From: Podarcis raffonei
Lineage: Eukaryota > Chordata > Lepidosauria > Squamata > Lacertidae
Reading direction: 5' to 3'
Assembly: GCF_027172205.1 (NCBI RefSeq)
Contig: NC_070604.1
Span: forward strand, 78,954,023-79,018,022
DNA: 64,000 nt
Shown here: positions 60,201 to 64,000 of the stretch, in pieces
Numbering within the stretch: the first letter of the stretch is position 1
Layout: each line of letters opens with the position of its first letter
Position numbers and translations under genes: made by a program
The notes under the pieces: generated by a model
Databases searched by the model: none
Seen by the model: the letters and a program-made list of their open reading frames with translations, nothing else
Told to the model about the DNA's origin: nothing

Positions 60201-63142
60201 GAAGTATCTACCACAGAACAAACATCCCTTCTGTTTCCTGCCTAATTCTCAGTTTCTTTCAGTCAAGCTTACAAACTCAGGAGTCCTCACCTCTGCATGG
60301 TAAGTGTCTTCAAATTTTTGTACTTTTCTCCTCAAAAGATAGAAGACCTTCAAAGCCAGTGACAAACGACACTCTTCTGCTTGCGATCTACTGCAGCAGG
60401 ACTGGACAAGAACAGAGCTGATAATGTGAGCGGTTATCTTCTGTAGCCCTGAATGAGACTCCTCAGCAATACGGATGAGACCTTCCACCTTGAAAGGGAA
60501 TGAAAACACAGGTAAATTTTCTCATATAAGGTTGGCCAATATCTGCGTTTCGGCTTCTCTGTGTATTTCCCCTATCCACATGCCATATACAGAACCTGGT
60601 TTTAACACATAAAATGAGCTACAGATGGGAAGGTGTTTTAAGAGCATAAAGAAGAGCCTGCTGGATCAGGCCAGTGTCCCATCTAGTCCAGCATCCTGTT
60701 CTCAAAGATGCCTGTGGAAAACCTGCAAGCAGGACCTAAACACTCTCCTCTCTAGAGGTTCCCAGTTATTGGTGTTCAGAAGTCTTACTGTCTCTGACTA
60801 CGGACGCAGAGCACAGCCATGATGGCTAGTATCCTTCCCCCTCCATGAATTTGTCTAATTCTCTTTTAAAGTCCTCCAATTTGGTGGCTATCACTCATAT
60901 CATTAGTAACCACTCTCCAGAACATTCTCTCTTGGGTAATTCATGAGGCAAACAGTGATAAGCCCTCTTAAAAAGGTCTCTGCTTACAAAGTTTCCCTGG
61001 AATGTAACTCTTAATTTTTAACATGTCTTTGTACACTGCTCAATTTTATTTGTGAGATACAACTGGCATTTTGCTTTTTTAAGGAAATGTTACTGAACGT
61101 TGTTGGATTTTTGTTGCTTTCGTTTTTATAGAAATTGCTTAGAGCTTTTAAAATAGGAGGTGGTATAATTTTTTTAAATAAATAAATGGCCTGAGGGACC
61201 ACGGGGTGCTGCTGCTGGCCAGAGCAGACCATGTCAGGGACAATAATTTTGCTCAAGGGAGCTTCATATATGCTCATTCTGCATATTTCCTTCAATGTGA
61301 GGCGGTGCAAATTGTGCAAAGTAAGCATTCCATGTCCATCATTCAATCTGGGTTTCAATAACTACAGTTTGCATCCTCCGGATCTATAAGTTGCTGCATT
61401 GTGATAATGCCTGTAATCAAGCATCTTTTATATCTACTGGCCATACAACTTAAATAACAGCTTTTTATTTAAAAGAATATTGTCAATTACAAACATACCA
61501 TTTGTAAAGTGAAGGAAGAATCCTGTGAATTTAGGTTCTCTGTCAAGAGGCTGATCAGTTTTGCATTGGATGCACCTATCACGTCTTCTGACTTAGAAAC
61601 TTTAACCACGTTTTTGAAAGCTATTTCACCAAAAAGCAAAAAATAGCATTAATATATCAGACACAACATCAGTATGGTTAAAGACAATGGCAGACTGCCT
61701 AATTCTGCAAAACCTTTGCCTTCAGCATAGTCTTCTTCACTTCATGTTCAAAAATGCAATGTCATTGATGTTTTTCTAAAGTCATATCAACTGTACATTT
61801 ATCCCTGCCTTTTTTTTACTGTAAGAAGTTATTCCACGTTGCCAAAGCCTTTCTTCTTTGTATCATGCACACTTTAAAAATAAAATTTTATATTCTCTGA
61901 ATGAAGAAAATGCTATTGTAAATTTTGTTTGACTATAACCTAAGTTTTTACCGATAAAATGTTTCTGAACAATAAAAAAATAACTAAACCAAAAACATCT
62001 TGCTTCTTTTTGAGCCACATTTTTGCAGGCATTTTTTAAAGAAAAATGTAAGTTTGTTATCTTACTGTGAATAATGCTACCAAAAAACCTGTGTCACTTA
62101 TTTTAGGGACCTATTTTTTATTATTTTTAACAGCTTACCTTTTGGCCAGCCTTTCAGCAAAGGATGTAGGGAGCAAAGACCAGAATCTGCTACACAAAGT
62201 GCCACTTTCCATTCGGCAGAGTTAGAATCACAGCTAGTTATAACTATAAATGGCAGCGCTTTTAGGACTAATTGGTTTAAGAGCTCTTTATTCTCTTTAA
62301 GAATCTCTTCTTTGATTAAAAGGTGTATTGCAGCCTCCAGGATCTTGCACCTAGCACACACATGGAAGGAAGAACAATGGGTACTTTTAGATTACATCTC
62401 CAAAATCAAGTTTTGCAACACAGTTCCCCTTCCTAAAATATTTTAATACTGGCATGTTATTTAATATGATGGAAGCTGATGACTGCATTGCTGAAGAGCA
62501 TCTACTAGCAGAGCTTATTAACACAAGTTTTGTATTGTTTGGAGAAACGTTATGCTCTAAAACACAAATCCCAATTTCTTGCATTATATGCTTGAAGATA
62601 TGGAAGATGCTATATATTTAACTCTTCGTATATTGCTAGGAAACCTGCCACAGCCTCTTTTTGAGTAACTGAATCCTTGGCTTCAATCCAGTGGAAGAAA
62701 CGGGGATGAGATATTTGTCAATTCCCCAGTGCCACCTGCCACACTATTCTGGAGTTTCCCTCTGAAGAAGATGCTGCAGAGGAAAGGGGGAAATCAGCAA
62801 ATGCCAGCAGAAGTCTCTGTCAGATGGGAACCACTTAATTCATATTCCTTCAACACACAATGATTCTGGAATAAAGTAAGTAACAATATGCCACTAAATC
62901 AGCAAAGTGTATTGTATAACCTGATCTCCAGACAAGAAATTAAATGAAACTTGTAAAATAACTAAAATTCTGAGAAGGTATGAAGAGACCCTTCGCAAAG
63001 GCTGCCTTTAAAAAATCCAAAAGGGAACTGTAGAAATGAACACTTACCATTTTTCATCCTTTGAGAGGTCAGCTCTTTCAAAAAGACACAACAGACTGAA
63101 GCCAATTTGTTCATCAAAAGTCTTTGAATTAAGCAACCAGGT
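39179..63142 (-). CDS. HEATR1: HEATR1 (Utp10/BAP28), C-terminal three quarters, 32 exons, 5' end outside the window
   Basis: Thirty-two exons, 4,848 nt, about 1,615 residues; human HEATR1 has 2,144. The family protein is a large nucleolar helical-repeat protein of the UTP-A part of the SSU processome. It supports RNA polymerase I transcription and early cleavages leading to 18S rRNA. Translations match the human protein through its whole C-terminal part, from the RAELSKNGEW region to the end, GEPLQSYF. HEAT-type helical pairs are visible, for example IPVIQGLMANPLPSVRRKAM. The BP28CT domain, as I remember its place, falls in exons about 43400-44452 and part of the next one. All junctions keep phase. 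Intron sizes are 80 bp to 1.9 kb. Seven or so MITEs and SINEs sit in introns, none in an exon. The first exons and promoter lie beyond 64000. Confidence 0.97.
39855..39963 (-). CDS. HEATR1: HEATR1 exon, second from the 3' end
   Basis: Reads VRFAALLTLLELAQKIRENY, then MVLLPESIPFLAELME plus one base. Matches human KENYIVLLPESIPFLAELME. Donor GAAG|GTAATG. Confidence 0.97.
40398..40556 (-). CDS. HEATR1: HEATR1 exon, third from the 3' end
   Basis: Reads LENMLGGEERFQERVTTHLI, PCIAQFAVAMADDSLWKPLN, ending YQILLKMRHASPK. Phase 0 on both sides. Donor AAG|GTATGT. Confidence 0.97.
40781..41345. mobile_element. unassigned repeat-like block
   Basis: An intronic stretch, G-rich and purine-rich in its first half, with ctgtcatgga near the left border and ctgtgacgga near the right. 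Composition differs from the rest of the intron. It could be an old solo LTR or another repeat; no family could be assigned. Confidence 0.2.
41540..41700 (-). CDS. HEATR1: HEATR1 exon, fourth from the 3' end
   Basis: Reads AEEAFFDSENNTEKSCLLLQ, FILDCLHKIFLFDSHHFVSK, ending ERAETLMMPLVNQ, after two bases of a split codon. Human: DEAFFDSENDPEKCCLLLQF. Acceptor TTTTGCAG. Confidence 0.97.
41872..42102 (-). mobile_element. TA-flanked MITE (CAGTGGTACC family), copy E
   Basis: Starts CAGTGGTACCTCGGGTTACA and ends TTAACCCGAGGTACCACTG, TA on both sides; same orientation as copy A. In a HEATR1 intron. Confidence 0.87.
42525..43031 (+). mobile_element. L1 LINE, 5'-truncated (end of ORF2 and 3' UTR)
   Basis: Flanked by a 19-bp duplication aaaggaatattcaattctg (42506-42524, 43032-43050). 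It opens inside ORF2, reading DLPTREEWQMKVMDYMELAE, then RIRDQGEESVEEDWKKFKDY and stops after KIKEC. The 3' UTR of about 340 bp ends in an A-rich tail. That UTR is shared with the elements at 4098-6241 and 63382-64000. Antisense to HEATR1, intronic. Confidence 0.88.
43400..43568 (-). CDS. HEATR1: HEATR1 exon, fifth from the 3' end
   Basis: Reads LFDWAKTEGASRERQLTFCR, LADCIAEQLKGLFTLFAGHL, ending VKPFADTLNQINTSQT plus one base. Human: FTLFAGHLVKPFADTLNQ. Donor ACAG|GTAGGA. Confidence 0.97.
43671..43775 (-). CDS. HEATR1: HEATR1 exon, sixth from the 3' end
   Basis: Reads DDLENIGKTEAHIIKCLISM, then VMKLSEMSFRPFFFK. Human: VVKLSEVTFRPLFFK. Only about 100 bp of intron separates it from the next exon. 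Confidence 0.96.
44318..44452 (-). CDS. HEATR1: HEATR1 exon, seventh from the 3' end
   Basis: Reads NNLGALMDILKEHIVILEKD, then SLAAHQSELTAFFLKALDFR and ends AEHSQ. Human: HQSQLTAFFLEALDFRAQHS. A second CTAG ten bases into the exon would shift the frame, so the upstream acceptor is the real one. Confidence 0.95.
45020..45178 (-). CDS. HEATR1: HEATR1 exon, eighth from the 3' end
   Basis: Reads VVRLERIAVEMGPLSPVNLR, then VTSLKNTLATTLPPRVLLPA and ends CYDEIAIVSK. Human: RLTSLKKTLATTLAPRVLLP. Confidence 0.96.
45290..45440 (-). CDS. HEATR1: HEATR1 exon, ninth from the 3' end
   Basis: After one base of a split codon reads LMPALLKILKHKKELVASEI, YLLSSVTALLKVVETLPCFL, ending SPYLQDILLQ. Human: LPSLMPSLLTTMKNTSELVS. 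Confidence 0.95.
45846..46141 (-). CDS. HEATR1: HEATR1 exon, tenth from the 3' end
   Basis: The largest exon of the gene in the window, 296 nt. Reads VELLLELVPHLLAVVRHDTS, has EQAINRQTALFSLKLLCKCF, GSALLCAAEVT and ends AIPHLP. Human: EQAINRQTALYTLKLLCKNF. Confidence 0.97.
46458..46598 (-). CDS. HEATR1: HEATR1 exon, eleventh from the 3' end
   Basis: Reads VNALMPTETFIPVIQGLMAN, PLPSVRRKAMDLLNNKLQQR, ending TQWQQSQ. A clear HEAT-type pair. Donor CAA|GTAACC. Confidence 0.97.
46844..46967 (-). CDS. HEATR1: HEATR1 exon, twelfth from the 3' end
   Basis: After one base reads LLEEVLCYINAVAQSVEKNA, then TAKFWRALLNKSYDVLDK. Human: VLGYISAVAQSMERNADKLT. Donor AAG|GTAAGT. Confidence 0.96.
47470..47516 (-). 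CDS. HEATR1: HEATR1 micro-exon, thirteenth from the 3' end
   Basis: A 47-nt exon reading VVECENAEELKVFEQ plus AG. Human: VVESGGPEILKGLEER. Found by phase and by the human order of segments, since it is too short to show as an open frame. Confidence 0.9.
47949..48290 (-). mobile_element. Sauria SINE split by a hairpin MITE
   Basis: Minus-strand Sauria SINE: its ACCTTT tail and Bov-B-like end at 47949-47999, and its ttcgaactgctaggttgg part at 48244-48290. A 7-bp duplication agtcctt lies at 47942-47948 and 48291-48297. The middle is replaced or interrupted by a MITE. The tRNA head is missing. Confidence 0.75.
48000..48243. mobile_element. MITE with internal hairpins, copy 2
   Basis: The right end reads CCCCATAGGACGCACACGC and GTCCTATGGGGCGAAAAATACGG followed by TA, matching the family of 22951-23197. 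The left terminus was not found at its expected place and may be lost. Two long palindromes fill the GC-rich interior (48035-48086 and 48093-48150). Confidence 0.7.
48513..48679 (-). CDS. HEATR1: HEATR1 exon, fourteenth from the 3' end
   Basis: After two bases reads DPGQKKSRLPKKKPQRQETE, LFDVESHSGKQLRHFKFLSI, ending SFMSQLLASHSFVKM. Human: NVETHTSKQLRHFKFLSVSF. A lysine/arginine-rich run of about 15 residues at its start could be a nuclear or nucleolar signal. Confidence 0.96.
49141..49267 (-). CDS. HEATR1: HEATR1 exon, fifteenth from the 3' end
   Basis: Reads DAVLETDTEFWISVCCEFSV, IQQLQSLMKVLGYLTKLPEN, KE plus one base. Human: EADTEFWFSVCCEFSVQHQI. Confidence 0.97.
49682..49915 (-). CDS. 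HEATR1: HEATR1 exon, sixteenth from the 3' end
   Basis: Reads AEEDGGSSETPGNVEGVVVK, IIRVFVDALPHVPEHRRLPI, LEQLISTLGGERFLWILLVL, ending LFEQHVTKSVAAVANGEK. Human: SVFVDALPHVPEHRRLPILV. Confidence 0.98.
49916..50897. other. HEATR1 intron
   Basis: A half-copy of the old MITE-like repeat is at about 50278-50325 (ggactacaattcccatcatc). Nothing else assignable. Confidence 0.4.
50898..51026 (-). CDS. HEATR1: HEATR1 exon, seventeenth from the 3' end
   Basis: Reads GKVLHNIMPIFTFMGANVMR, then LDDAYSFQVINKTVKMVIPA and LIQ. Nearly identical to human, one of the best conserved parts. Confidence 0.98.
51027..52244. other. HEATR1 intron
   Basis: No exon or assignable repeat seen; a run of C at about 51072-51081 and of A at about 52130-52138. 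Confidence 0.3.
52245..52366 (-). CDS. HEATR1: HEATR1 exon, eighteenth from the 3' end
   Basis: After two bases reads ILDEEKFNVELVVQCIRVSE, then MPQTHHHALLLLGAAAGMFP. Human: ILDEEKFNVELIVQCIRLSE. The acceptor is CTTTTCGAG, with an unusual G before AG; no in-frame alternative was seen. Donor CCT|GTGAGT. Confidence 0.95.
52571..52686 (-). CDS. HEATR1: HEATR1 exon, nineteenth from the 3' end
   Basis: After one base reads CLEPSAEHENLEYTKQLVLG, then GLLNICQKLSPDGTRIKA plus one base. Human: EYTKQLILSCLLNICQKLSP. Confidence 0.97.
52986..53129 (-). CDS. HEATR1: HEATR1 exon, twentieth from the 3' end
   Basis: After one base reads KVQDQECGQEESSMNWHRVT, LILELLQHKKKLKHPQALIP, TLFSLLA plus AG. Human: QRVTLILELLQHKKKLRSPQ. 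The acceptor TTCAG upstream of AAAAG fits the phase. Confidence 0.95.
   Translation of the reverse strand, partial: KSSGPGMWTRRKQYELAQSHAYPGIAATQEEAQTPTSTDTYSLQPAG
53130..54054. other. HEATR1 intron with MITE fragment
   Basis: Holds the left part of a second-family MITE (53508-53603). A stretch at about 53690-53840 looks like an unassigned old repeat. No exon seen. Confidence 0.35.
53508..53603. mobile_element. MITE fragment, second TA family
   Basis: Starts CAGTCGATGATTCTC after TA and continues cattccgtaagtctattcaa, gcggcttccgattggctgc, as in 56092-56312, then stops; the right half is missing. Confidence 0.65.
54055..54161 (-). CDS. HEATR1: HEATR1 exon, twenty-first from the 3' end
   Basis: Reads ISVDAEQISVELEPLPKTKN, then VATVHQTRRQKMQQQ plus AG. 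Human: GISVNAEQVRIELEPP and RRQKMQQKK. A basic, glutamine-rich stretch. A nearer CAG six bases downstream would break phase, so TTTAG is the acceptor. Confidence 0.95.
54162..54825. other. HEATR1 intron
   Basis: Nothing recognised. Confidence 0.3.
54826..54957 (-). CDS. HEATR1: HEATR1 exon, twenty-second from the 3' end
   Basis: Reads ITKPFFAALPDGKVQQKILG, then VLFDLLLNCKNPLCAQTIGS and VFKG. Human: KITKPFFAAISDEKVQQKLL. Confidence 0.97.
55184..55423 (-). CDS. HEATR1: HEATR1 exon, twenty-third from the 3' end
   Basis: An 80-codon exon: VVLSYLLPVLDRLLEKALKG, SEGMLKDEALLLHLILGKYN, EHSAALLCTNQRCLDLFIKA, ending FQIRALGQ. Human: VLKDEAMVLHLTLGKYNEFS. Confidence 0.97.
55424..56464. other. HEATR1 intron
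   Basis: Apart from the MITE at 56092-56312 nothing was recognised. Confidence 0.35.
56092..56312. mobile_element. TA-flanked MITE, second family, complete
   Basis: CAGTCAAACCCTGGTTGTTG to GGGAACCGAGGTTTGACTG with TA on each side. The interior repeats motifs such as cgttccggaagt and acattcggttcccg. Related to 15240-15410. Confidence 0.8.
56465..56632 (-). CDS. HEATR1: HEATR1 exon, twenty-fourth from the 3' end
   Basis: Reads CLHNLFEVQQTQHKQKTQQQ, KLSGALEALLKCVQTTKCPS, ending YVARNLMKILHEVNGQ. Human: SCPSYIAKDLMKVLQGVNGE. Glutamine-rich start. Confidence 0.96.
56633..57680. other. HEATR1 intron
   Basis: No exon or assignable repeat seen. Confidence 0.3.
57681..57853 (-). CDS. HEATR1: HEATR1 exon, twenty-fifth from the 3' end
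   Basis: After two bases reads VIALLINLGSPVREVRRAAV, NCLHSLSEVKESVFHQIIHN, ending LVQKAEEIISDQNYINQ. Human: LLINLGSPVKEVRRAAIQCL, a typical HEAT motif. Confidence 0.97.
58288..58480 (-). CDS. HEATR1: HEATR1 exon, twenty-sixth from the 3' end
   Basis: Reads VHLKNPEHEFRFLSVLWTYS, YNLSNQLNVVMDAVQQTRAL, YIGHAMLASQSVQRKKQLTS, ANSP plus one base. Human: KFCSVLWTYGSSLSNPLN. Confidence 0.96.
58640..58865 (+). mobile_element. TA-flanked MITE (CAGTGGTACC family), copy F
   Basis: CAGTGGTACCTTGGGTTAAG to TAACCTGAGGTACCACTG with TA on each side, 120 bp from the next HEATR1 exon. Same orientation as copies B-D. Confidence 0.87.
58987..59135 (-). CDS. HEATR1: HEATR1 exon, twenty-seventh from the 3' end
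   Basis: After two bases reads ELWWNPETLSEASKNYLHLL, LELFDILVRGASEGIYADHF, ending RAMMKLLFQ. Human: GDIWWNPEQLKEDSRDYLHL. Confidence 0.97.
59327..59501 (-). CDS. HEATR1: HEATR1 exon, twenty-eighth from the 3' end
   Basis: Reads AFLCDFTSALSDLLLEALTT, YIQKLNAGEAVAVEDSVLLV, ending LPPDSFLK plus one base. Human: QRVAVEDSVFLVFSLKKFIY. Confidence 0.93.
59502..60290. other. HEATR1 intron
   Basis: Nothing recognised. Confidence 0.3.
60291..60488 (-). CDS. HEATR1: HEATR1 exon, twenty-ninth from the 3' end
   Basis: Reads VEGLIRIAEESHSGLQKITA, HIISSVLVQSCCSRSQAEEC, RLSLALKVFYLLRRKVQKFE, ending DTYHAE. Human: VILSVLVSCCSSLKETHF and RVFSLLQKKIKKLE. Confidence 0.95.
60640..60965. mobile_element. old interspersed repeat, family not assigned
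   Basis: gagcctgctggatcaggcca, tctagtccagcatcctgttc, ctctgactacggacgcagag and catgaatttgtctaattctc form a repeat widespread in reptiles; possibly CR1-related. In a HEATR1 intron. Confidence 0.55.
61499..61620 (-). CDS. HEATR1: HEATR1 exon, thirtieth from the 3' end
   Basis: After two bases reads FKNVVKVSKSEDVIGASNAK, then LISLLTENLNSQDSSFTLQM. Human: KLIGVANQKMIELLADNINL. Less conserved, but the phase fits both neighbours. Confidence 0.9.
62139..62350 (-). CDS. HEATR1: HEATR1 exon, thirty-first from the 3' end
   Basis: After one base reads CKILEAAIHLLIKEEILKEN, KELLNQLVLKALPFIVITSC, DSNSAEWKVALCVADSGLCS, LHPLLKGWPK plus one base. Human: SKSGICSLHPLLRGW. Confidence 0.96.
62351..63047. other. 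HEATR1 intron
   Basis: Nothing recognised. Confidence 0.3.
63048..63142 (-). CDS. HEATR1: HEATR1 exon, thirty-second from the 3' end (most 5' in window)
   Basis: Reads TWLLNSKTFDEQIGFSLLCL, then FERADLSKDEK plus TG. Human: LLNLFQRAELSKNGEW. Further exons lie beyond the window. Confidence 0.92.
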
Positions 63143-63381
63143 CTAGAAAAAAAGGAACCAGTATAAAAAAAACCACATATGCATGGACAAAAACTAGAAG
63201 CAATTGTGTAGGTCTAAAGCAAAATTTCAGATTTACTAAAAAAATATCTTCAAGAAGTGCATTTTATATTCACGGGAAACTGCTTTTGAAGAGAAAAACC
63301 TAGGGATTTTCTAGATTGCTCTGTGAATATTGTTATTAAACTCCTCTCTTTCAAGGGAGAGAAAAGGAAATCTCTTGAATT

Positions 63382-64000
63382 TTTTTTTTATTAAATATTT
63401 ATTAGCATTTTCAAATAACACAGAACAAACAAAAACAAAAAATAAACAAAACAAAAAACACAAAAATACATAACATTCAGAACTAAACAAAAAAAGAATA
63501 GAAAAAACACATAAAGTTTCTAATACTTATTATTCTTAACCTTATTTCTCAGACTTCCTCACACCTCCCCTTCTTGTATTCCAATTTAAATTGTCAGTTC
63601 AGCAAGTCCTTAACTTATTTCTTTACCTTAGCTTAAACATTTGTTCTAACATACTATTGCTTTCCTTTACTTCTTTTTTCCATTTCTTCAATTTATTTTT
63701 AACAGCCTTATTTTCAATTAATTTAAAAAGAAAAGAAACCAATTTTACCTTATTAAAATTACACATCAACACTTATACCTCATTAACTATTCTTAAACCT
63801 TTTTCCTAAAGTCGACCAAAATTTCCTTTCCACGATTTACCCAATTTCCTTACCACTAACAAAAAAAATATAAAAAGCAAATTATCCTTATGTACCCTTT
63901 GGATTCCCAACCTCCACCCACCCTTTTCCCGGTTCCAGTCCCCAACCAATATCCATCAGTCTTTATGTTATTTATTTAGCCTGGAGATCTCACATCCGAG
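63382..64000 (-). mobile_element. L1-derived retroposon, second copy, cut by the window end
   Basis: The T-rich start (A tail on the minus strand), the cttcctcacacctcccctt and ttgtattccaattt blocks and, at the very end, ctggagatctcacatccgag align with 4098 to about 4735 of the complete copy, at nearly the same distance from the tail (about 600 bp). It therefore also lacks ORF2 in this part. Confidence 0.75.

Noticed and set aside
1-64000. CRISPR arrays, operons, prophage or other prokaryotic systems
   Set aside because: Spliced vertebrate genes and SINEs throughout; the only regular short repeats are microsatellites.

Overview
This is nuclear DNA of a vertebrate, most likely a squamate reptile (a lizard). 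Three interrupted genes with standard GT-AG introns lie in the order EDARADD (+), LGALS8 (+), HEATR1 (-), which from memory is the order on human chromosome 1q. The squamate assignment rests on the repeats: several copies of a tRNA-headed SINE whose 3' end carries ACCTTT repeats, which is the Sauria SINE of squamates, plus reptile-type tRNA SINEs, L1 retroposons and many short DNA transposons. All gene names come from reading exon translations against remembered family sequences; no search was run.

Layout. Positions 1-2040 are upstream DNA with a hAT-like MITE (276-411) and a SINE. A GC-rich promoter and first-exon zone (about 2040-2620) starts EDARADD, whose six coding exons run from 2316 to 17964 and give 216 residues ending in a death domain. 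Intron 1 holds a complete 2.1-kb L1-derived insertion with an exact 17-bp target duplication. EDARADD 3' sequence and intergenic DNA follow to about 26.9 kb. LGALS8 has a probable non-coding first exon ending at 27040, just downstream of a perfect CRE (TGACGTCA), and nine coding exons from 29368 to 37807. They encode a 317-residue tandem-repeat galectin with both carbohydrate-recognition domains intact. After about 1 kb, HEATR1 comes in from the other strand, tail to tail: 32 exons from 63142 down to the stop codon at 39179 give about 1,615 C-terminal residues, the 5' part of the gene lying beyond the window. The window ends inside a second copy of the L1-derived element.

The genes are not a pathway. 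EDARADD is the cytoplasmic adaptor of the ectodysplasin receptor, LGALS8 a secreted and cytosolic beta-galactoside-binding lectin, and HEATR1 (yeast Utp10) a nucleolar SSU-processome protein. Every exon junction listed was checked for reading phase, and the three reading frames close without a stop or frameshift.

I found no undescribed gene system. The more unusual signals are in the mobile DNA: an L1 derivative that keeps the 5' region, a short ORF and the L1 3' UTR but has no ORF2 (two copies, with an ORF2-bearing L1 fragment of the same 3' UTR also in the window); a MITE family whose two copies carry long internal palindromes of unrelated sequence; a near-identical 165-bp tandem duplication; six copies of one TA-flanked MITE; and hAT-like elements with intact 8-bp target duplications, one of them nested inside an older relative.
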